Positions 1 through 9,625 of a stretch of DNA of 42,925 nucleotides are shown here, piece by piece (the stretch's first letter is position 1; each line of letters starts with the position of its first letter). The position numbers and the translations under genes were made by a program. This DNA comes from Pseudomonadota bacterium (lineage in GTDB: Bacteria > Pseudomonadota > Alphaproteobacteria > Rhodospirillales > Rhodospirillaceae). Location: assembly GCA_023396465.1 (NCBI GenBank), contig JAEWWF010000386.1:1-42925 (forward strand), written 5' to 3'. The notes under the pieces were generated by a model. It was not told where the DNA came from. It searched no databases and saw only the letters and a list, made by a program, of their open reading frames with translations.

Positions 1-60
1 GTGCGGGACCGCGTCGGCGGTCTGGCCCAAAAGGGCGACCTGTCGAAGTTCATCCTGTAA
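1..60 (+). CDS. hslU: HslU ATPase subunit of the HslUV protease, C-terminal fragment
   Basis: Only the last 19 codons and the TAA stop lie in the window; the reading frame enters from the left edge. The visible tail ends in DLSKFIL, which resembles the conserved C-terminus of HslU (DLS-R/K-F/Y-IL). In the HslU family this tail docks into the HslV peptidase and activates it. The first codon seen is GTG, but it is internal to the gene and not a start. The assignment rests on one short motif, so another protein with a similar tail cannot be excluded. Confidence 0.6.
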   Translation: MRDRVGGLAQKGDLSKFIL

Positions 61-102
61 GGGACGCGGCGGCGGCGATCATTCCCCGCCGCCGTCGCGC
101 CC
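61..102. terminator. GC-rich imperfect hairpin between convergent hslU and folC
   Basis: The 49-bp gap between the two convergent genes is nearly filled by an imperfect inverted repeat: GGGACGCGGCGGCG pairs roughly with CGCCGCCGTCGCGCCC around a short loop. There is no T-run on either side, so intrinsic termination is only a possibility. Confidence 0.3.
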
Positions 103-109
103 TGCGGCC

Positions 110-1402
110 TCAGTCGTTTTCCGCCAGCACCGTGCCGGCCAAATAGAGCGAGCCGCACACCAGCAACCGCGCCGGTCCGGGCCGTCGCGCCAGATCGGCC
201 ACCGCCTCCGCTGGGCTGGCGGCAAGGGCGGTGTCGGGAATGGAGGCGGCGGCGGCCAGCAGATCGGCCGGCGCCTTGCCGTTTTCCTCGCCCGGAATGG
301 CGATGGCGCGGAAGCCGGCGAGGTGCGGGCGCAGCGGCGCCAGGAACCCATCGGCGTCCTTGTCGGCCATCATGCCGCAGACGGCATAGAACGGGCGATC
401 GTGCCAGCCGCGCACGGCCTCGCCCAGCACACGGCCGGCGGACGGATTGTGGCCGCCGTCCAACCACAGCTCCCACCCGTCCGGCAGCGCCTCGACCAGC
501 GGGCCACGCCGCAACCGTTGCAGCCGTGCCGGCCACTCGGCGGCGGCAACCCCGCGCCCGAGCGCCGCGTCCGGCAGCGCGAGACCGGACGCCAGGGCGG
601 CGGCCAGGGCGGCGCCGGCATTGCCGTATTGGTGGGCGCCGGCCAGTCCCGGCGGCGGGCAAATGATCTCCCGCCCGGCCATGCGAAAGCGCAGGCGGTC
701 GTCTTCGAGCCGCTCGACGCTCCAGTCCCGCCCCTCCACCAGAAGAGGCGCCCCGATGGTGGCTGCGTGGGCCTCGATCACCGCCAGCGCTTCGGTCGGC
801 TGGCGGGCGACCACGCAGGGCACCCCCGGCTTCAGGATGTGCGCCTTCTCGGTGGCGATGGCGGCGATGGTGTCGCCGAGGAACTTCTGATGGTCGAGGT
901 CGATGGGGGTCAGCACCGTCGCCGCCGGCCGCGCCACCACGTTGGTGGCGTCCAGGCGGCCGCCGAGGCCGGTTTCCAGCAGCAGCACGTCGGCCGGAAC
1001 GCGGGCGAAGGCCAAGAACGCCGCGCAGGTGGTGATCTCGAAGAAGGTGATGGGCTCGCCGCCGTTGATCCCCTCAGCCTCTTCCAACAGAGCGGTGAGG
1101 GCGTCCTCGGTGATGAGGGAGCCGGCAAGGCGGATGCGCTCGCGGAAGCGCACCAGATGCGGGCTGGTGTAGACGTGGGGCCGCAGGCCGGCCGCCTCCA
1201 CCATGGCCCGCAGCACCGCCAGGGTGGAGCCCTTGCCGTTGGTGCCGGCGACGTGGATCACCGGCGGCACGGCCCGCTCCGGATGGCCCATGCCGGCGAG
1301 CAGGCGCCACACCCGGTCCAGCGACAGGTCGATGATCTTCGGGTGCAGGGCGAGGAGGCGCTCCAGCACCGCGTCGGGGCGACGGCCCGCGCTGGCGGTC
1401 AT
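110..1402 (-). CDS. folC: Bifunctional dihydrofolate synthase / folylpolyglutamate synthase
   Basis: This 430-residue Mur-ligase-type enzyme would make dihydrofolate from dihydropteroate and glutamate and then add further glutamates to reduced folates, in the cytoplasm. The ATP-binding loop GTNGKGST is at residues 53-60. Further family blocks follow: TSPHLVRFRERIR, a LETGLGGRLDATN segment, DHQKFLGDTIAAIATEKA, and WLDGGHNP in the C-terminal domain. Length is normal for the family. The ATG start lies 14 bp after the accD stop on the same strand, so the two are probably co-transcribed; I see no clear Shine-Dalgarno sequence. Confident assignment. Confidence 0.95.
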   Translation of the reverse strand: MTASAGRRPDAVLERLLALHPKIIDLSLDRVWRLLAGMGHPERAVPPVIHVAGTNGKGSTLAVLRAMVEAAGLRPHVYTSPHLVRFRERIRLAGSLITEDALTALLEEAEGINGGEPITFFEITTCAAFLAFARVPADVLLLETGLGGRLDATNVVARPAATVLTPIDLDHQKFLGDTIAAIATEKAHILKPGVPCVVARQPTEALAVIEAHAATIGAPLLVEGRDWSVERLEDDRLRFRMAGREIICPPPGLAGAHQYGNAGAALAAALASGLALPDAALGRGVAAAEWPARLQRLRRGPLVEALPDGWELWLDGGHNPSAGRVLGEAVRGWHDRPFYAVCGMMADKDADGFLAPLRPHLAGFRAIAIPGEENGKAPADLLAAAASIPDTALAASPAEAVADLARRPGPARLLVCGSLYLAGTVLAEND

Positions 1403-1416
1403 GGCGGCGGGTGCCC

Positions 1417-2379
1417 TCAGACCGCTGGTGCGCCCGGCTGACCGTCGGCCGGCGCGGTGGCCGCATCGGCGGTGGCGTCGTCGCTCCCCAGGCGGGCCTT
1501 GCGGTCGAACGGCACCACCTGCCCGGCCGGGCCGCGGTTGACCAGCAGAGCCAGCAGGTTGGCGATCTTGCCGCGCAACTGGTGGCGGTGAACCACCATG
1601 TCGACCATGCCGTGCTCGCGCAGGTATTCCGACCGCTGGAAGCCTTCCGGCAGCTTCTCGCGGATGGTGGTTTCGATGACGCGGGCGCCGGCGAAGCCAA
1701 TGACGGCGCCGGGTTCGGCGATATGCACGTCGCCCAGCATGGCGAAGCTGGCGGTGACGCCGCCGGTGGTGGGGTCGGTCAGCAGCACGATGTAGGGCAG
1801 GCCGGCGTCCTTCACCTTGTCGACGGCGACGGTGGTGCGCGCCATCTGCATCAGCGACAGGATGCCTTCCTGCATGCGGGCGCCGCCGGAGGCGGGAATG
1901 ACGATCAGCGGCGCGTCCTGCAACACCGCCAGTTCCGCCGCCGCCACGATGCCCTCGCCGACCGCCGCCCCCATGGAGCCGCCCATGTAGTCGAAGTCAA
2001 AAGCGGCGATGACCGTCTTGACGCCGCCGATGGTGCCATGGGCGACCAGGATGGCGTCCTGTTCGCCGGTCTTGGCGCGGGCGTCCTTGATGCGGTCGGA
2101 ATAGCGCTTGAGGTCGCGGAACTTCAGCGGGTCTTCCGGCACCTTGGGCAGTTCGATGCGCTTATAGGCGCCGTCATCGAACAGCATGGCCAGACGCTGC
2201 TTGGCCGGCAGGCGCATGTGATGGCCGCAGTGGGTGCAGACCTGGAGGTTCTTTTCCAGCTCGCGGTGGAACACCATCTGGCCGCACGCCGGGCACTTCT
2301 TCCACAGGTTCTCGGGCACCTCCTTGGGGCGCACGAGTTGCTGGATCTTGGGGCGCACGAAGTTGGTCAGCCAGTTCAT
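1417..2379 (-). CDS. accD: Acetyl-CoA carboxylase carboxyltransferase subunit beta
   Basis: The 320-residue protein is the beta half of the carboxyltransferase that, with AccA, moves the carboxyl group from biotin-BCCP to acetyl-CoA to make malonyl-CoA. An N-terminal zinc ribbon is visible with cysteines 29, 32, 48 and 51 (CPACG and CTHCG). It is followed by the crotonase-fold core with GGSMGAAVGE and SGGARMQEG, which form the CoA and oxyanion sites. The ATG is preceded by GGAAG at good spacing. It heads an accD-folC unit. In many alphaproteobacteria trpB and trpA sit directly upstream; here the upstream neighbour is a chemoreceptor gene. Confidence 0.97.
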   Translation of the reverse strand: MNWLTNFVRPKIQQLVRPKEVPENLWKKCPACGQMVFHRELEKNLQVCTHCGHHMRLPAKQRLAMLFDDGAYKRIELPKVPEDPLKFRDLKRYSDRIKDARAKTGEQDAILVAHGTIGGVKTVIAAFDFDYMGGSMGAAVGEGIVAAAELAVLQDAPLIVIPASGGARMQEGILSLMQMARTTVAVDKVKDAGLPYIVLLTDPTTGGVTASFAMLGDVHIAEPGAVIGFAGARVIETTIREKLPEGFQRSEYLREHGMVDMVVHRHQLRGKIANLLALLVNRGPAGQVVPFDRKARLGSDDATADAATAPADGQPGAPAV

Positions 2380-2419
2380 CGCGTCTTCCGGTCTGGTTTG
2401 GCAGGACTGTCAGGGCCGC

Positions 2420-2449
2420 CTTATAGCGCACCTTGCGGCGGTCCGTCAC
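2420..2449 (-). promoter_or_regulatory. Candidate sigma-70 promoter for accD-folC
   Basis: On the minus strand GTGACG (2449-2444) and TATAAG (2425-2420) are separated by 18 bp. They match the -35 and -10 consensus at 4 of 6 and 5 of 6 positions. The site is about 40 bp upstream of the accD start. Prediction by eye only. Confidence 0.35.
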
Positions 2450-2500
2450 GTCCGATGCCATATCCCTGCCGGCGCGGCGGCGCATGGCAGTTAAACGCAC

Positions 2501-2529
2501 GACGGCGGGGGCCGGTGCCGCCCGCCGTC
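2501..2529 (-). terminator. Hairpin downstream of the original chemoreceptor stop
   Basis: GACGGCGGG and CCCGCCGTC form a perfect 9-bp stem with an 11-nt GC-rich loop. It begins about 20 bp past the TGA at 2552-2550 on the minus strand and is followed on that strand by GTGCGTTTAAC. Its position fits termination of the full-length chemoreceptor transcript, not of the TAG-shortened one. Confidence 0.4.
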
Positions 2530-2549
2530 ATGGGGTCCGTTCGGCCGCC

Positions 2550-2768
2550 TCAGGCGGCGCGCACCCGGCCGAGGAAGTCCTGCACCACATGGCGCAGCTG
2601 GTCCGCCTGCCGCGACAGCAGGCCGGAGGCGTCGAGCACCTCGCCGGCGGCGCGGCCGGCTTCGTCGGCGGCTTGGGTGACGCCGGCGATGTTGACCGTC
2701 ACCTCGTGGGTGCCGGTGCTGGCGGCCTGGGTGTTGCGGGCGATTTCATGAGTCGCCGCGTCCTGTTC
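2550..2768 (-). pseudogene. Cut-off 3' end of the chemoreceptor gene, in frame after TAG
   Basis: Directly after the TAG at 2771-2769 the same frame stays open for 72 codons up to TGA at 2552-2550. Its translation begins EQDAATHEIARNTQAA and ends QDFLGRVRAA. This is the usual last stretch of an MCP signalling domain, where families normally show a VEEQ-x-AAT-x-EI segment. No frameshift and no second stop is present, so a single base change (GAG to TAG) explains the break. Whether it is a real mutation, a readthrough codon or a sequence error cannot be decided here. Confidence 0.75.
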
Positions 2769-4565
2769 CTACACCGCCGAGGCGATGGCCGACGACACTT
2801 GGCTGATGTCGTGGATCACCTTGCCGATGCCCTCGATGGCGGCGACGGCGGTGGCGGTTTCGTGCTGGATGCTGGAAATCTGCTGGGCGATTTCCTCCGT
2901 CGCGCGGCCGGTCTGGGTGGCGAGGCTCTTGACCTCGTTGGCGACCACGGCGAATCCCTTGCCGGCTTCGCCAGCGCGGGCGGCCTCGATGGTGGCGTTG
3001 AGGGCCAGCAGGTTGGTCTGGCTGGCGATATCGGTGATCAGGTTCACCACCTCGCCAATGCGCTGGGCACTATTGGCCAGCCCGCGCACCACGGCGTTGG
3101 TGTGTTCCGCCTGCTCCGCCGCCTGCCGCGACATGGTGGCCGACTGATGCACCTGACGCCCGATTTCGCTGATCGAGGCCGACAGTTCCTCGGCGGCGCT
3201 GGCCACGGTCTCCACGTTGGTCGAAGCCCGGTCGGCGGAGGTGGAGACGGCGCTGGCCTGACGGGCCGATTGCTCGGCGATGGACGACATGCTGGCGGCG
3301 GTAGCCTCCAACTGGCCGGAGGCGGCACTGACGGCGGTCAGCACGCCGGAGACGTCGGCGTCGAACTGGTGGGTGAGCCGCTCCAGCAGCGCCACATGGC
3401 GTTCGCGGGCGGCATGTTCGGCCTCCTGCTCGGCGGCGAGGTCGCGGGCGCGGATCATGTTGTCCTTGAACACCTGCACGGCGGCGGCCATCTCCCCCAC
3501 CTCATCGCGGCGGCCGCGCGCCGGCACCTCGGTGCCGTTGTCGCCGGCGGCGAGTCGACGCATGGCTTCGGTCATGCCGGCCACCGGGTCGGCGATGCCG
3601 TGACCGATGGCGAAGCCGGCGACGGCGCCGATGGCCAGCGCCACCAGCCCGAGCACCGCCGCCACCGTGGTACCGGTGGTGATGCTGGCTGCCACCTGCG
3701 GTCCAAGGCCGTCTTGCGCCATGCGGATTTCTGACTGCACGGAGTCGACGTCCTCCGCCACGCGCGGCCCGATGACATCAAGCGTGCCGTTCACCAACTC
3801 CGAGCGGCTGCGAATGGCGGCGGCCATGGTCTCGAAATGCTCGGAATAGCGCTGCGACGACTGCGCCGCCGCCTGCGCCTGGCTGCGCATGGCCATGGTG
3901 CGGAGCGTCGGCACCAACTCGGCGAAGCGCTGGTCGAACAGGGCCTTCTCCTGCTTCACCTTGTCGTAGGAAGCGGGATCGTTGTCGGCCAGGAAACGGT
4001 TGGCGTGCAGCCGGACGGTCAGGATCTGCTGCATGGCCAGCCCGGCGCGGTAGGAGATTTCGGCATCGCCGGCCCGATAGGCGGCTTCCATGATCTCGGC
4101 CAGCGCCGTCTCGATATGCGGTCCCACCTTGCCGAGCTGCGAAACAGCCTCGTTCCGCGCCGCCTGGCTTTCCACCACCTGTCCGAAGGTGCGGCGGTAG
4201 TCGGCGATGACCGTCTGCACCTCGTCCATGAGGGCCAGCTTGCGGGTGTCTTCCGGGGCGATCAGCGAGCGCGCCGCCTCCGCCAGCGTGGCGGTGGAGG
4301 CGGCGTGCGCCTGGACGGCGGCGATGGCGGCATCATTGTCGCGGATGAGGTAATCCTTGGCCGCCATGCGGGTTTGGAGCATGTCGAGCTGGATGGCCGC
4401 CACGGCGCCGGTCTCGCCGGTGAGATGGCGGTAGCGCTCGAACACCCCGCCCACCGTTTGCAGGGCCCAGCCGCCGGTCAAAGCGGTGATGACCAGCAGC
4501 ACCAGCACGATGCCGAAGCCAAGGAACACTTTCGCGCGGATTTTCATGTTGTTGAACAAGGCCAT
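2769..4565 (-). CDS. Methyl-accepting chemotaxis protein, shortened by an in-frame TAG
   Basis: Membrane chemoreceptor passing ligand signals to CheA/CheW. In order: a TM helix at about residues 10-30, a roughly 250-residue all-helical periplasmic sensor resembling helical bimodular domains, a second TM, a HAMP segment (ADPVAGMTEAMRRLAAGD), and a cytoplasmic coiled-coil with the conserved tip ITDIASQTNLLALNATIEAA. I chose the ATG at 4565 because GGGAGG lies just before it; an ATG at 4598 is also in frame. The product stops after 598 residues at ASAV, where the family continues V-E-E-Q. The missing 72 residues form part of the returning helix carrying methylation and packing positions. It would have been about 671 residues. 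A TATAAA lies near 4633-4628 on the minus strand, but no matching -35 is clear. Confidence 0.85.
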   Translation of the reverse strand: MALFNNMKIRAKVFLGFGIVLVLLVITALTGGWALQTVGGVFERYRHLTGETGAVAAIQLDMLQTRMAAKDYLIRDNDAAIAAVQAHAASTATLAEAARSLIAPEDTRKLALMDEVQTVIADYRRTFGQVVESQAARNEAVSQLGKVGPHIETALAEIMEAAYRAGDAEISYRAGLAMQQILTVRLHANRFLADNDPASYDKVKQEKALFDQRFAELVPTLRTMAMRSQAQAAAQSSQRYSEHFETMAAAIRSRSELVNGTLDVIGPRVAEDVDSVQSEIRMAQDGLGPQVAASITTGTTVAAVLGLVALAIGAVAGFAIGHGIADPVAGMTEAMRRLAAGDNGTEVPARGRRDEVGEMAAAVQVFKDNMIRARDLAAEQEAEHAARERHVALLERLTHQFDADVSGVLTAVSAASGQLEATAASMSSIAEQSARQASAVSTSADRASTNVETVASAAEELSASISEIGRQVHQSATMSRQAAEQAEHTNAVVRGLANSAQRIGEVVNLITDIASQTNLLALNATIEAARAGEAGKGFAVVANEVKSLATQTGRATEEIAQQISSIQHETATAVAAIEGIGKVIHDISQVSSAIASAV

Positions 4566-4812
4566 GGTGACCTCCCGCAGCCTGCGGCCGCCCGTCACCC
4601 TGGCGGGGCCGGCCAGAATCCCTCTTTTTTATACGCCCGTGGGCTGAAGAGTGGCAGCTATACAGACGTTAGGGGCGGATTCTCCTCGACCTTGGCCGTA
4701 GGTGGCGCAACCTTGGCGAAGCCAGGGGCGCCGGCCCTTGGACGATGGTCAAGGGGGGCACCCGTTGTCCTGGCGCACGTCTGGACTGTGCCTCGTGCAG
4801 GGCGCCGACGTC

Positions 4813-5739
4813 TCAGCGCCGGCCAACCACCAGCGCCACCCCGGCCACCGCCAGCGCCATGCCGGCCAGGGCGATCAGGCCGAGGGTCTCGCCGAACAGC
4901 GCCCAGGCGGTGACGGCTGTGACCGGCGGCACGAGGTAGAACAGGCTGGCGGTGCGGGCCGCCTCGCCACGGCGGATGAGCAGCATGAGCAGGCTGATGG
5001 CGCCAATGGACAGCACGAGCACCAGCCAGCCGAGGGCGAACAGGAACTCCCCGGTCCACTGCACGGCGCGGGTCTCCACCGCCAGGGCGGCGAGGCCGGT
5101 GACGGCGGCGGCGGAGATGTACTGGATAAAGGTGGCGATGCGCAGGTCGGCGCCGCCGCCGAACCGCTTTTGGTAGAGGGTTCCGGCGGTGATGCCGAAC
5201 AGCCCGACCACCGCCCCCACCAGGGCCACCGGCGCCACCGTGCCGACGCCGCTGCCGGCCAGCTTCTCCCCCACCACCATGCCGACGCCGGAAAGGCCGA
5301 GCACCAGGCCGAGCCACTGGCGGCCGCTCACCCGTTCGCCCAGCAGCGGTCCGACCGCCACCGCCGGCAGCAGCGGCTGCATGCCGACCACCAGCGCCGC
5401 CACCCCGGCCGACAGGCCGGCGCCGATGGCCCAGAACACGCCGCCGAGGTAAAGCCCGTGGACCAGCGCCCCGGTCACCAGCTGGTGACCCGCCGCCCGC
5501 CAGCCGCCGCGCCAGGCGGCGCGGGCCATGACGGCCAGCGGCGCCAGCAGCAGCAGCACCAGGGCGAAGCGGATGAACAGAAAAGTGAAGGCCTCGGCAT
5601 AGGGCAGGCCGAACTTGGCGCCGATGAAGCCGGTCGACCACAGCAGCACGAACACCGCCGGCATCGCCCGCACCATCAGGGGCGGCGGCGGCGCGGCGGT
5701 GGAGGACGGAGCGGCGGGCGCGGGGCGGCGGGTGGTCAT
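4813..5739 (-). CDS. EamA-family (drug/metabolite transporter superfamily) permease
   Basis: The 308-residue protein is highly hydrophobic with about ten predicted membrane spans in two repeated five-helix halves, as in EamA transporters. Family-like segments are LLWSTGFIGAKFGLPYAEAFTFLFIRF near the start and VPPVTAVTAWALFGETL in the second half. Such proteins usually export amino acids or other small metabolites; the substrate cannot be read from the sequence. The first 21 residues are Pro/Ala-rich, and an internal ATG at 5676 would remove them. It lies 70 bp downstream of yejF on the same strand and may be read from that transcript. Confidence 0.88.
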   Translation of the reverse strand: MTTRRPAPAAPSSTAAPPPPLMVRAMPAVFVLLWSTGFIGAKFGLPYAEAFTFLFIRFALVLLLLAPLAVMARAAWRGGWRAAGHQLVTGALVHGLYLGGVFWAIGAGLSAGVAALVVGMQPLLPAVAVGPLLGERVSGRQWLGLVLGLSGVGMVVGEKLAGSGVGTVAPVALVGAVVGLFGITAGTLYQKRFGGGADLRIATFIQYISAAAVTGLAALAVETRAVQWTGEFLFALGWLVLVLSIGAISLLMLLIRRGEAARTASLFYLVPPVTAVTAWALFGETLGLIALAGMALAVAGVALVVGRR

Positions 5740-5809
5740 GGCAGCGGCATGATGCGCGCCCGCCCCCGCCCCGGCAAGGGCCGTTCAGGCCGCGCCCCCG
5801 CGGCCGTCG

Positions 5810-7452
<1,643 letters not shown>

Positions 7453-7456
<4 letters not shown>

Positions 7457-8490
7457 GCCACCCTCTTGCGCGGATCGAAGGCATCGCGCACCGCCTCGCC
7501 GACGAACACCAGCAGCGACAGCATCACCGCCATCACCACGAAGCCGGCGATGCCGAGCCAGGGAGCCTGGAGGTTTTCCTTGCCCTGGCGCAGCAGATCG
7601 CCCAGCGACGGGCTGCCCGGCGGCAGGCCAAGGCCGAGGAAGTCGAGCGCCGTCAGGCTGACGATGGCCCCCGACAGGATGAACGGCGCGAAGGTCAGGG
7701 TCGCCACCATGGCGTTGGGCAGGACGTGACGGATCATGATGCGGCCATCGCCCATGCCCAGCGCCTTGGCGGCGCGGACGTAGTCCAGGTTGCGGGCGCG
7801 CAGGAACTCGGCCCGCACCACGCCGACCAGGGCGGTCCAGGAAAACAGCAGCAGGATCACCAGCAGGGTCCAGAAACTGGGGGCGATGACGCTCGACAGG
7901 ATGATGAGGATGAACAGCTGCGGCAGCCCGCTCCACACCTCCAGCACGCGCTGGAACAGCAGGTCCGTCCAGCCGCCGAAGTAGCCCTGCACGGCGCCGG
8001 CCAGAATGCCGATCAGCGACGACACGGCGGTCAGGATCAGCCCGAACAGCACCGAGACGCGGAAGCCGTAGATCAGCCGTGCCACCACGTCGCGGCCCTG
8101 ATCGTCGGTGCCGAGCCAGTGGCGCGAATCGGGTGGGCTCGGCGCCGGCTGTCCGAGCAACGGGTCGGCGGTGCGGTAGTCGAAGCGGATCGGCGGCCAC
8201 ACCATCCAGCCGTTTTCCTCGATCATCTCCTGCACCGCCGGGTCTTTATAGTTGGCTTCGGTCGGGAAGAAGCCGCCGAACTCGGTTTCCGGGTAGGCGA
8301 CGAAGATGGGGAAGTGGGGCGCGTCGTCGTACCAGACGAATACCGGCCTATCGTTGGCCAGGAACTCGGCGAACATGCTGACGAAGAACAAGATCAGGAA
8401 CAGCCACAGCGACCAGAAGCCGCGCCGGTTGGCGCGGAAGCGGGCCAGCCGGCGGCGGGTGATGGGGCTCAGGTCGGAGAACAGCGCCAT
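7453..8490 (-). CDS. yejE: Peptide ABC transporter permease, YejE-like
   Basis: The 345-residue inner-membrane protein is the second permease of a Yej-type importer. It has an N-terminal membrane helix (FWSLWLFLILFFVSMFAEF), a long periplasmic insert typical of YejE (residues about 45-130, containing DYRTADPLLGQP and HWLGTDDQGRDVVARLIYGFR), then the BPD-transport core with the EAA-like loop RAAKALGMGDGRIMIRHVLPNA that contacts the ATPase. It starts 14 bp after yejB and overlaps yejF by four bases. In enterobacteria this system imports microcin C and short peptides. Confidence 0.93.
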
Positions 8491-8504
8491 GGTCCGCCGG
8501 CCTC

Positions 8505-9602
8505 CTACGTGCTTTGGGCTTCAAAGGTGATGCGCGGGTCGACCATGTGATAGGCGATGTCGCTCAACAGGTTCAGCAACAACCCGATCAGGCCGAAGAC
8601 GTAGAGGGTGCCGAAGACCACCGGATAGTCCCGGTTGATGGTCGCCTCGAACCCCAGCAGGCCGAGGCCGTCGAGGCTGAAGATGACCTCGATCAGCACC
8701 GATCCGGTGAACAGCATGGTCACCAGGGTCGCCGGGAACCCGGCGATGATGAGCAGCATGGCGTTGCGGAACACATGGCCGTACAGCACCTGCCGTTCGT
8801 TCAGGCCCTTGGCGCGGGCGGTGATGACGTACTGCTTGTTGATCTCTTCCAGGAAGCTGTTCTTGGTCAGCATGGTCAATCCGGCGAAGCCGCCGATCAC
8901 CATGGCCATGACAGGCAGGGTGAGATGCCAGAAGTAGTCGACGATGCGCATGGGCCACGACAAGTCGTGCCAGTTGTCGGACGTCAGGCCGCGCAGGGGG
9001 AACCAGTCAAAGTAGCGGCCGCCGGCGAACAGCACGATCAGCAGGATGGCGAACAGGAAGGCCGGCACCGCGTAGCCGACGATCACCACCCCCGACGACC
9101 AGGTATCGAAGCGTGATCCGTCACGCACCGCTTTCATCACCCCGAGCGGAATGGACACCAGATAGATGATCAGCGTCGACCAGATGCCGAGGGAGGCGGA
9201 GACCGGCAGTTTGTCGAGCACCAGCTCCAGCACGCCGCGATCACGGTAATAGCTCTGGCCGAGGTCGAAGGTGGCGTAGCTTTTGATCATCAGCCAGAAG
9301 CGTTCATGCGCCGGCTTGTCGAAGCCGAACTGCCGTTCGATCTCGGCGATGAAATCGGGTGGCAGCCCTTGGGCGCCGCGATAGGTGCTGCCCTCGCCGG
9401 CCATGCCGCCGCCGCCGCCCGTTTCCCCGCCGCCGCCGCCGGTGATGCGGGCGGTGGCGTCGACGCCGGTGCCCTGGACGCGGGCGATCATCTGCTCCAC
9501 CGGGCCGCCCGGCGCGAACTGCACGATGACGAAGTTGATCAGGATAATCCCGAACAGCGTCAGCGGGATGAGCAGCAGGCGGCGGACGATGTAGGCGAAC
9601 AT
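8505..9602 (-). CDS. yejB: Peptide ABC transporter permease, YejB-like
   Basis: The 365-residue protein begins with the typical DppB-type helix (MFAYIVRRLLLIPLTLFGII) followed by INFVIVQFAPGGPVEQ. Near residues 53-71 it carries a glycine-rich stretch (two GGGGG runs separated by ET), which I believe is common in alphaproteobacterial YejB. The permease core includes the coupling loop ARAKGLNERQVLYGHVFRNA. It sits 23 bp downstream of yejA and 14 bp upstream of yejE, clearly in one operon. Confidence 0.93.
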   Translation of the reverse strand: MFAYIVRRLLLIPLTLFGIILINFVIVQFAPGGPVEQMIARVQGTGVDATARITGGGGGETGGGGGMAGEGSTYRGAQGLPPDFIAEIERQFGFDKPAHERFWLMIKSYATFDLGQSYYRDRGVLELVLDKLPVSASLGIWSTLIIYLVSIPLGVMKAVRDGSRFDTWSSGVVIVGYAVPAFLFAILLIVLFAGGRYFDWFPLRGLTSDNWHDLSWPMRIVDYFWHLTLPVMAMVIGGFAGLTMLTKNSFLEEINKQYVITARAKGLNERQVLYGHVFRNAMLLIIAGFPATLVTMLFTGSVLIEVIFSLDGLGLLGFEATINRDYPVVFGTLYVFGLIGLLLNLLSDIAYHMVDPRITFEAQST

Positions 9603-9625
9603 GGGGCAGGGGCTCCGCTACGCCG

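Noticed and set aside
323..1441. 372-codon plus-strand frame across folC
   Set aside because: It is antisense to an unmistakable folC with all motifs, and its translation is Gln/Gly/Arg-rich low-complexity sequence.
4599..4812. Sigma-28 type promoter for the chemoreceptor
   Set aside because: A TATAAA is present, but no GCCGATAA-like -10 or TAAA-like -35 pair at proper spacing could be found.
9409..9448. Repeated GCC/CCG stretch in yejB as a possible unstable repeat
   Set aside because: It encodes the glycine-rich segment I believe is common in YejB and the codons are not a perfect tandem array.
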